Below, piece after piece: positions 8,768 through 15,108 of a DNA stretch of 64,000 nucleotides (positions are counted from its first letter, which is position 1; the number at the start of each line of letters is the position of its first letter). The notes beneath the pieces were generated by a model. That model ran no database searches. It was not told the origin of the DNA and saw only the letters and a list, made by a program, of their open reading frames with translations. A program made the translations under genes and the position numbers. Origin of the DNA: GCA-003244245 sp050699575 (GTDB lineage: Bacteria > Actinomycetota > Actinomycetes > Mycobacteriales > Pseudonocardiaceae); contig JBOHFG010000101.1 in the NCBI GenBank assembly GCA_050699575.1, positions 18,624-82,623 of the forward strand. The letters are read 5' to 3'.

Positions 8768-10159
8768 GTGTGGATGGCGCCGTGGTATGCCGAGGCGCTA
8801 CGCGTGGTGTGGCTGGACACGGGCGTTCATGACGAGTGGTCCTCGCTACCTCAGAAGCTCCGGAGGGCGCGGGAGCGCACCGCCTCACCCACCTACCCCG
8901 ACATGTGCCTGTCTCGGCAGGAACTCGCCGGGTTGGTCAACACCTGGGTGTGGGAGCACCACGACGAGACGGTGACGGCCAGCGGAAGATGGGTTGGCAA
9001 ACTCGAACGCGGCGACATTTGTTGGCCGGGTAAGCTATATCGGGCAGCCCTGCGGGAACTCCTGGGTGTCCCCACCGATGCCGCGTTAGGGTTCGTCAAC
9101 GCTCGTGCTCTTCGTGCGGTGGTGAAATTGGACAACGTGGACAGTAACAAGGTCCTTCCAACCCGGCGGGAGCTGGGCGCGCTTGCCGCCCTGGGACCGA
9201 TGATGGCGCTGCTGGAAGGCATCAAGCCCACGCCGACCCCCCGGCGGGTCGGTGCGACTGATATCGAGCAAACCCGCGCCGCCGCGCGGATGTTCCAGTC
9301 CTGGGTGCGCATCTACGGCGGCGGGGTGGCCCGGGATGCCGTGATGGGTCAGTTGCGCTGGTCGGTCGGCCTGTTCAGCGCCATCTGCCCGGCCCGGTTA
9401 CGCCCCGAGCTGTTCTCCGCAGTCGGCGATCTCGCCCACATCGCCGGGCACATGGCCCTGGACGCCGGCGCCTATGAGGAGGCCCGTCAGATGTTCGGTG
9501 GCGCGCTGGCGTGCGCCGAGCAGGCCGGTGACTGGCATCTGCGGGCTAGTGTCCTGGACAGTCTGGCGTGGCAGGCGATTCAGACCGGGCAACCCGATGA
9601 GGGGCTCACTCAGGTCGAGCACGCCCTGGTCCGGGTCGATCGGCTCACCGCCACCGAGCTGACGGTGCTCCACGTAACCCGGGCCTGCACGCTGGCCAAG
9701 ATGCGCCGGGTCAGTGAGACCCTGACTGCGGCCGGCACCGCCGAGGACCACTTCGCGCACTCCACCCCCGCCAACGACCCGCCATTCCTGACCCACTACA
9801 ACGCCGTCTTTCTCAGCGGGGGTAATGGGCAGGCCCTGTTCGACCTCGCGTTACTTGGCCACAACGTCGAGCAGGCTACCGACCGGCTCACCGCGGCGGC
9901 CGCCGGGCACACCGACGGCCGTCCCCGGGCGATCTACCTGACCAAGCTGGCCAGTCTCACGATGGCTACCGGCGACCCGATCCAGGCCGCCACCATCGGC
10001 GCTGCGGCCTTGGACGCCGCCAGCACCATCCGCTCCCGCAGTGCCGCCGACGATCTCCGTGAACTGGCCCGCTACGCCACCGCACATGAGAACCTTGATG
10101 AGGTCGCGCACTTGCGGCACCGGATCAACACTCTGCTGGTGCGTGCCGACAGCCCGTAG
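8768..10159 (+). CDS. XRE-like regulator with TPR-type C-terminal region, intact copy
   Basis: The product is about 463 aa. The N-terminal 90 residues resemble a helix-turn-helix of the XRE class in an expanded form: SRQELAGLVNTWVWEHHDE, then GRWVGKLERGDICWP and YRAALRELLGV. The remaining 330 residues are tandem helical pairs with TPR features (YEEARQMFGGALACAEQAGD; DEGLTQVEHALVRVDRLTA; repeated AATIGAAALDAA). This architecture is common in actinobacterial peptide- or metabolite-responsive regulators. The first codon is GTG 8768 or ATG 8774. It heads a run of small co-oriented genes, and a frameshifted paralogue with the same downstream arrangement lies at 36.2-37.5 kb. The ligand and target are unknown. 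Confidence 0.75.
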   Translation: MWMAPWYAEALRVVWLDTGVHDEWSSLPQKLRRARERTASPTYPDMCLSRQELAGLVNTWVWEHHDETVTASGRWVGKLERGDICWPGKLYRAALRELLGVPTDAALGFVNARALRAVVKLDNVDSNKVLPTRRELGALAALGPMMALLEGIKPTPTPRRVGATDIEQTRAAARMFQSWVRIYGGGVARDAVMGQLRWSVGLFSAICPARLRPELFSAVGDLAHIAGHMALDAGAYEEARQMFGGALACAEQAGDWHLRASVLDSLAWQAIQTGQPDEGLTQVEHALVRVDRLTATELTVLHVTRACTLAKMRRVSETLTAAGTAEDHFAHSTPANDPPFLTHYNAVFLSGGNGQALFDLALLGHNVEQATDRLTAAAAGHTDGRPRAIYLTKLASLTMATGDPIQAATIGAAALDAASTIRSRSAADDLRELARYATAHENLDEVAHLRHRINTLLVRADSP

Positions 10160-10249
10160 ATAAGGGTGCGAATCCTCCTCCCATTCCGCCCTTGCCATGA
10201 CCATGATCGTGTGATTCCCGTGGGTGCCTTGGAGCCCGGAGAATCACTG

Positions 10250-10299
10250 AAGGCGGTGGCCCCGCTTCTCGGGCGACACCCACGCGGGGCCGCCGCCTT
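10250..10299 (+). terminator. 16-bp GC-rich hairpin downstream of the regulator
   Basis: The arms at 10250-10265 and 10284-10299 pair over 16 positions with one G-U, enclosing an 18-nt loop that starts TTCTCGGGCGACA. There is no U-run. The same stem and the same loop start occur behind the broken regulator copy (37620-37667), so the element is conserved with the cassette. It could terminate transcription, attenuate expression of the small gene that starts 36 nt later, or act as an RNA element. Confidence 0.6.
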
Positions 10300-10335
10300 C
10301 CACATGGCAGATCCGGAGTGAGGGGGAGTACGGCT

Positions 10336-10770
10336 GTGGACCACGATCACGTCCTACGGCAAGTGGGGCTGCGGGTGCCGGACCCGCTGTTCAGCACCAC
10401 AATTCCGGCTGACCGCCAGCCACCCTGCCCTCCACCGCTTCCCCCTGGCGGTCAGCCGGATCCCCAGCACTCCGGCGACGGGGCCGGGCCGCTGCGGTGG
10501 GCACGCTGCCCCGATGGCGGGCGCCTGCACCTCCTGGCGCCCGCCGAGGTCGTGATCGCTGCCACCAGGGGCCATGCCCAGGCGCTGTGCGGTCGCCCAC
10601 TTGCCGCCGAAGGTCTGACCCTCGCTCAGGGCTCGGCGGAGCTGTGCATCGCCTGCCTCGCCGGGATCACCCCCCACCAGCAACCCACCCACCCCGTGGC
10701 AGACCACCCGGCAGACCCCCGGCCCACCACCGGCGGTGACGACGTCTCCACCACACCGGGCGGTAGCTGA
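10336..10770 (+). CDS. uncharacterised small protein with Cys pairs, 144 aa
   Basis: The GTG at 10336 has GGGGGAG 8 nt upstream and is preferred to an in-frame GTG at 10318. The first half is proline-rich. The second half contains LLAPAEVVIAATRGHAQALC, GRPLAAEGLT and SAELCIACLAG, a Cys-x2-Cys arrangement with further Cys and His that could bind a metal. It is the second gene of the regulator cassette, and a 30-codon remnant beginning with a similar VHHD start lies behind the second regulator copy. It ends in TGATG, overlapping an alternative 72-codon frame that starts at 10770. No function is assigned. Confidence 0.55.
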   Translation: MDHDHVLRQVGLRVPDPLFSTTIPADRQPPCPPPLPPGGQPDPQHSGDGAGPLRWARCPDGGRLHLLAPAEVVIAATRGHAQALCGRPLAAEGLTLAQGSAELCIACLAGITPHQQPTHPVADHPADPRPTTGGDDVSTTPGGS

Positions 10771-11296
10771 TGCCTCCCCAGCGCAAGAGTTGGCGCGTCC
10801 GAAACCAGACGGGGTCGTCAGTTTTCCACGGGCAGATCAAGGGGAGAAGTACTGCTATGGACCACACCCGGCAGGGCCCCCCAGTGAGCCGAGCCTCGCT
10901 GCTGACGCTGACCGTGCCCCAGGACCACCGCGCTCCGGCGCGTTCCACGGCGCGACTCGTGCGGGTCTGCGTCGGGTCGAGCCACTGACCAGCGCGGAGC
11001 TGATCCGTGCCGGGGTGCGCCCGCAGCTGCTGGTGCTGTTGGCATTGCGCCGAGCATCCGGCGGTGGGGTGGCCACCTCAGGTGGTCACTACCTCGACCA
11101 CGGCCGTCCGATGCCGAGCTATCTGACCGGGGCTTTCGAGGAGTTGGCTGATACGGAGTTGCTGGCGCTGGCCGAGGAGGACCCGTGGGGAATGCGGCGG
11201 GTCAGTCTCACCCCGTCGGGACACGCCCGACATGTGCAGCTGAGCGCCACGTCTGGGCGCGTGGCGCTGCAGCGGGGGAGGTGGGGTGATGGCTGA
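10736..11296 (+). CDS. uncharacterised protein, C-terminal half convincing, start uncertain
   Basis: The C-terminal portion from about 10985 reads like a genuine small winged-helix-like protein: TSAELIRAGVRPQLLVLLAL, RRASGGGVATSGGHYLDHGR, then GAFEELADTELLALAEEDP and RRVSLTPSGHARH. The pattern 'level, L-T-x-x-G' resembles PadR/MarR-type wings. The N-terminal 80 residues in this frame are low-complexity and overlap the preceding gene. A competing start (ATG 10857, GGGGAGAAG upstream, beginning MDHTRQGPPVSR) lies in another frame that stops at 10988. Either the protein starts late from a weak codon, or a frameshift separates its start from its body. Confidence 0.45.
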   Translation: MTTSPPHRAVADASPAQELARPKPDGVVSFPRADQGEKYCYGPHPAGPPSEPSLAADADRAPGPPRSGAFHGATRAGLRRVEPLTSAELIRAGVRPQLLVLLALRRASGGGVATSGGHYLDHGRPMPSYLTGAFEELADTELLALAEEDPWGMRRVSLTPSGHARHVQLSATSGRVALQRGRWGDG

Positions 11297-11693
11297 GCGG
11301 CTCTGGAGTGGGCTGGACCCGGCGGTCGCGAACGGGCAGGCCTGCGTGGTCTGCGGTCGCAGCCTGCGGTTCCGCAGATCAGGATGGCTACCAGTGGGCC
11401 ACTCACCCGCCGGGATGCCGGTGTTCGCCTGCGTCGGGAGCTGCGCGCAACATGTCGCGGCTACCCCCGCAGTAGTCCCGATACCAGATGACGCACTCAC
11501 CGCGGGAGGCGTCGCGTTACTCGCGGTCCTGGACCGCGCCGGTGGCGACCCACATCGGGCCAACCCCGACGACCTGGTCGCCGAGACCGTGCGCGCCGCG
11601 ACCGCGATCGTCGTGGCCGCCGAGCTACGCCGCATCATCGCCGAGCTGCGAACCCGCGCCGACGAACTCGATCCCGCCGGCAGTAAACAGTGA
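11289..11693 (+). CDS. uncharacterised protein with zinc-ribbon-like cysteines, 134 aa
   Basis: The start at 11289 (ATG, with an in-frame GTG at 11286) overlaps the stop of the preceding frame, so translation is probably coupled. The N-terminal half has ACVVCGRSLRF followed about 30 residues later by FACVGSCAQH, four cysteines spaced like a degenerate zinc ribbon. The C-terminal half is a helix rich in Ala, Arg and Glu (AAELRRIIAELRTRADELD). It is the last gene of the 8.77-11.69 kb cassette. The function is unknown. Confidence 0.55.
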   Translation: MAERLWSGLDPAVANGQACVVCGRSLRFRRSGWLPVGHSPAGMPVFACVGSCAQHVAATPAVVPIPDDALTAGGVALLAVLDRAGGDPHRANPDDLVAETVRAATAIVVAAELRRIIAELRTRADELDPAGSKQ

Positions 11694-11875
11694 TCACAAA
11701 CAATGCGGAGCTGTGACAGGGGGCTGGCCCGATGACCCGACCGGAACCACCAGACCGCCTAGCACTCTCACGAACTTGGGGATCGTGCGGGCTGGAAGTG
11801 TCCGCAGTGGGGGTGGGTCGCTGGTCGCTGGGCGGCCCGACCCGAAAGCGCGTCTGACCTCAGCTTAAAATAAGT

Positions 11876-12262
11876 TTAGTCCATCGTGATTTCGTTCCCG
11901 TTGGCTGGGCGGGTGACAATCGGAGTGGTGTCGCTACTTCCTACTGGCTGATTTTGGCCATTACGCACCAGTTTCAGCAGGATCTCATAGGGTCCAAGCG
12001 GGAACACGTGGACCTCGTCCACACCGAGGTTGTATGCGATCGTCTCGGCGTGCGCTTCGTAGTGTTTGGGGCTTTGGCCCGGCAGGATTTGGATGGTCAG
12101 CTGGTTCGGGGGCCGGCCTTCTATCTTGATCACCAGGGGGATGTGGAAGAGTTGGCCGCCGACAGGGCTGGCGCCGGGTTGGCTCAACCCGCACCCGACA
12201 AGAATATCCTGTACCTTCCAGGCGTAGCGCTGTTCGCTCGAAATCTGTGGGCGATTTCTCAT
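11876..12262 (-). CDS. short FtsK/SpoIIIE-type transfer-protein fragment, 128 aa
   Basis: The ATG at 12262 is chosen because AGGAGAAG lies directly upstream on the minus strand. The sequence has the module found just before the motor domain of plasmid or AICE FtsK-like translocases: a W-x-V-x-I-L helix (YAWKVQDILVGCGL), then IPLVIKIEG, the strand LTIQILPGQSPKHYEAHAET, and LGVDEVHVFPLGPYEILLKL. It ends after 128 residues without any ATPase domain, so it is either a free-standing small relative or a remnant of a transfer gene. The base composition is lower in GC than the surroundings. It is separated by 250 bp from the similarly atypical gene upstream. Confidence 0.5.
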   Translation of the reverse strand: MRNRPQISSEQRYAWKVQDILVGCGLSQPGASPVGGQLFHIPLVIKIEGRPPNQLTIQILPGQSPKHYEAHAETIAYNLGVDEVHVFPLGPYEILLKLVRNGQNQPVGSSDTTPIVTRPANGNEITMD

Positions 12263-12511
12263 GACTTCTCCTGCTGCACCATGGTGTCTTGCAGGCGAAG
12301 GTTGCGTCCTCAAGGTGAACTGAAGATTTCCAGCAGTTGAGCAGGGGATTGCGATCAACCTTACAAGGAATGGCTTGTATGAGGTGAACCTGATTGATTG
12401 ATGCGCCACGCCGTCGACCGGATTCGGGTTGAATCTGGCCGACGGAAACTACGTTTTCGCGTCCAGGAGTGGTCGATGTCTGGGCCCGCACCGCGTCGTC
12501 GCCTGCTGGTG

Positions 12512-13723
12512 CTAGATGAAACTTTTCGTCAGGGTTGCAACGGAAATGTGCGGCCAGCCCACGTTGACATTTGTCGGAGGCGATTGAAGGAGTAGCGTGC
12601 GGACCTGGAAGTCCAGTATGACCATCTGTGCGTACTGGAGTTGCATGAAGGGAGGGAAAATCCGGTGGCTGACTTTTTCGATCCAAAATGTCGCGTAGAC
12701 CAGTGAGGTGTTGGCATTCGGCCCTATCTTTCCAACCGGCTCGCCACCCTCAAGGAAGAGGATATTCTCGATGCCACCGGCGCCATTAACGGGTTTCACT
12801 ACAACCTTCGGGTCATTAGGGTTTTTGCTGTTAGCCTTCCTAAAGAATTTAATTTCTGACTGGGTTGCAATATTGAGCGCAACTCCCTCAAATGTGTACC
12901 CGGCGGCAACCTGTTTATTAATAGCGGCTTGGAGGAGTTTGATCGGGTCGTTGACCACGTCCTGCATGGGTACGCCGTTGATTGCTGCGGGGAGGGGAAG
13001 CTCGGGGGGGTTGGTCTCGAAGGGTGACCGGGGATTTGTCTTGGATTCGCGGACGGTGAGGTCGTACTCCTTGAATTCTGGGGGCGCGGTCGTGGACAGT
13101 TTCTCCGAGGTTCCCGCGGCGTGGATGATCGGGATGATCGGCGGGACCGCAGGATCTGGCGGAGAAAGATTTATGCCGAACGAAGTGCTGTTGAATGAGG
13201 GGAACTCGGAGAACGCGTATTCTGTGGTGGGAGTCTTGAGGGTCGGCGGGCCGGAAAACGGTCTGGCTGTGCCTTGTGCGAGCAGGGAGCTACCATGGGG
13301 GATTGTTCCCAAACGGCCTACAATCCGTGCGCCCGGGGGAGCTGACTCCGGTGGGTAGGTCGTTGACGGCTGTGTGATCCAGAGTCCGGGTTCGACGTGC
13401 AGCAAACCCCCGTTAAAGGCATCGGAAATTTGTTGAAGATAGGTCAAGCCGAACAGGTCGATGTCGGGCTGTCCAAAACCCCGGTTCGGGATCGGCGCGT
13501 TGATGAGCTCGAACTTCAGTGTCTCACGTGTTTGGTTGAGCTGAAGATACAGGTCGGCCTGGTCTTTGAAGTCCGGCCGCGCGATGAGGTTGAACCCAGT
13601 GCCTTGCCAGGTTCCGGCGAGCTCCTGAAGGAGTCCCAGTTTGTTGAGGATGGCAGTGTTGTCCATTGCGAGCCGAACCGACGATATTGCTGCGCCAGTC
13701 GAAGCCACACTTTTCTCTGTCAT
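12512..13723 (-). CDS. heme-binding beta-barrel-like (nitrobindin/lipocalin-type) protein, 403 aa
   Basis: The second ATG (13723, MTEKSVASTG) is preferred because GGAG sits 6 nt before it; the ATG at 13735 has no ribosome site. The first 120 residues contain LQELAGTWQGTGFNLI, PNRGFGQPDIDLFGLTYLQQ and LLHVEPGLWITQP. These resemble a family of fungal and bacterial heme-binding-annotated proteins whose N-terminal motif (L-x-G-T-W-x-G-x-G) recalls nitrobindin-like barrels. The C-terminal half (VVVKPVNGAGGIENILFLEG and following) is a second beta-rich domain. No signal peptide is seen. The gene is clearly less GC-rich than its neighbours and uses many AT-ending codons, which suggests recent transfer. 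Actual heme binding is unproven. Confidence 0.6.
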   Translation of the reverse strand: MTEKSVASTGAAISSVRLAMDNTAILNKLGLLQELAGTWQGTGFNLIARPDFKDQADLYLQLNQTRETLKFELINAPIPNRGFGQPDIDLFGLTYLQQISDAFNGGLLHVEPGLWITQPSTTYPPESAPPGARIVGRLGTIPHGSSLLAQGTARPFSGPPTLKTPTTEYAFSEFPSFNSTSFGINLSPPDPAVPPIIPIIHAAGTSEKLSTTAPPEFKEYDLTVRESKTNPRSPFETNPPELPLPAAINGVPMQDVVNDPIKLLQAAINKQVAAGYTFEGVALNIATQSEIKFFRKANSKNPNDPKVVVKPVNGAGGIENILFLEGGEPVGKIGPNANTSLVYATFWIEKVSHRIFPPFMQLQYAQMVILDFQVRTLLLQSPPTNVNVGWPHISVATLTKSFI

Positions 13724-14401
13724 GTTTTTCTCCATTTATTGAGGTTATGTGGTGGAGGTTGTGGTGTGATGTATGGGGTAACGGAGAGTCGGCGTCGGTG
13801 GTACATCAGGGTCAGTAAATTATCCTGTGCGGCGTTCCGGTTTGACACGCCGCTGAATGGGTGGAGTGGTGCGGACATGGCACAGCTGCTGATCAGGGCG
13901 GTCCCAAGTCAACACGATCATCGGAGCGACTGATTGCAGATCTTGAATTGACCATCTGTGCTGGTGGAAGCCTAGGTCGGGTGCGATTCGAACCCGCGAC
14001 CTGATGGATTAATGAGTAGTCGGAAAGGCGCTGAGCTTGTTACCCTGGGGTGACCCCGGATGGGGACGTGGTCGATGCCTACTCCACTTTGGTGCTTCCT
14101 TGTGGCTGTCTGACGGTGATCGACCCCCAACCAAGGGGATCTCCCGCAGCTGACGTGCCCTCGTTGACTACACTCTGTGGTCATAGGCGAGACGCGATCT
14201 TGGCTTGTGTGTTCAGGCTAGGGTCAGGATACGGGTCAACGGGACGACATTGAGGATGCTCGACTGCCTGGTCGGTAATCATTACCGGACTACCCGAGCT
14301 GTCGGCCTGTGTAGGCTGGCGTGGTCCTGCGGCCAGAGGCGACTGCACCGGTTGGGTTGTGTGGATCTGGTGTTCTTTGCGTGTGGGAGACGGAGGCGGT
14401 T
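13724..14401. other. intergenic stretch with a tRNA-like 3' scrap
   Basis: No convincing gene is seen. On the minus strand, 13977-14022 reads like the 3' part of a tRNA: an anticodon-arm-like CTCATTAATCCA, then GGTCGCGGGTTCGAATC, the consensus T-loop with its 5' stem. The 3' half of the T-stem no longer pairs, and no matching 5' half or acceptor stem follows, so it is not a functional tRNA. Integrative elements of actinobacteria commonly use tRNA 3' ends as attachment sites. The piece lies at the end of the atypical 8.7-13.7 kb segment and could be an att scar. That link is an inference. Confidence 0.35.
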
Positions 14402-15060
14402 GTGGACAACTTTCCGTTGGGCGTCGCTCTCGCGGTCTTCGGTGTCGTCGTTCCGATTGTGGCCTTCCTGTACGAGTTCGTTTTCGTCGGCGCAAGCGGC
14501 TCGGCTACCGCGTGCAGATGGACACCAGGGCCACCGGCGAGGTCCCTTCCCAGTACGCGGGAGCCCTGCACTACGCCGTCCTTGGTGACGACAAGGCCGG
14601 TATCCGCGTCAGCTTTCCCGGGCGCAAGGTGGCGGGAATGGTGGTGACGGAACTCAGCGACGACTTCCTGAGCCCCTCTTTTGGTGACGACTCGGGATAG
14701 TCGGGAGCCGTTCAAGGCCCCCGAGATCGTTGGCGGCATCAAGGGTGGAGTCGGCAGCGGGGTAATACGGGAGACCAAGAGTCAGACCGGGACGTCCTGG
14801 CAGGCGATCGCGCTGGTCGGCTTCCTCGTGCTGGTCATCCTCGGTCAGCTGCGTCGTTTCCCTCAGCAGCAACGATGCAGCTCCTCTGGACTGTGCTAAG
14901 GGACGCTATCCCTCACCGGGTCCACGGCTTTCGAGCCTGTCCTGCGGGATGCTGCCAAGGCATACCAGGATACCTGTCCGGGAGCCGATTTCACTGTCGA
15001 CACCCAAGGCAGCGCCGAGGGTGTGCGCCCCTGCACCGAACTGCGGAACCCGCTGTTGTG
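14402..15060 (+). pseudogene. frameshifted membrane-anchored substrate-binding protein (PstS-like) remnant
   Basis: Pieces of one protein appear in successive frames. From GTG 14402 comes a membrane helix FPLGVALAVFGVVVPIVAFL. In another frame from about 14485 follow RKRLGYRVQMDTRATGEVPS and GIRVSFPGRKVAGMVVTEL. After a further shift (about 14715-14855) come VGGIKGGVGSGVIRE and a second membrane helix AIALVGFLVLVILGQL. Finally RDAAKAYQDTCPGADFTVDT and QGSAEGVR (about 14950-15040) are the start of a phosphate-type periplasmic binding domain. Internal sequence between segments is missing and the 3' end is cut before the glycosidase gene. At least three frame changes make it a pseudogene. Confidence 0.7.
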
Positions 15061-15108
15061 CCGCCCCTCCTGGCAGGAGCCATTTTCGGCGTCGAGCGAC
15101 TCCCTGGT

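Noticed and set aside
13972..14184. 70-codon minus-strand frame
   Set aside because: It overlaps the tRNA-like scrap, has no ribosome site and no protein-like composition.
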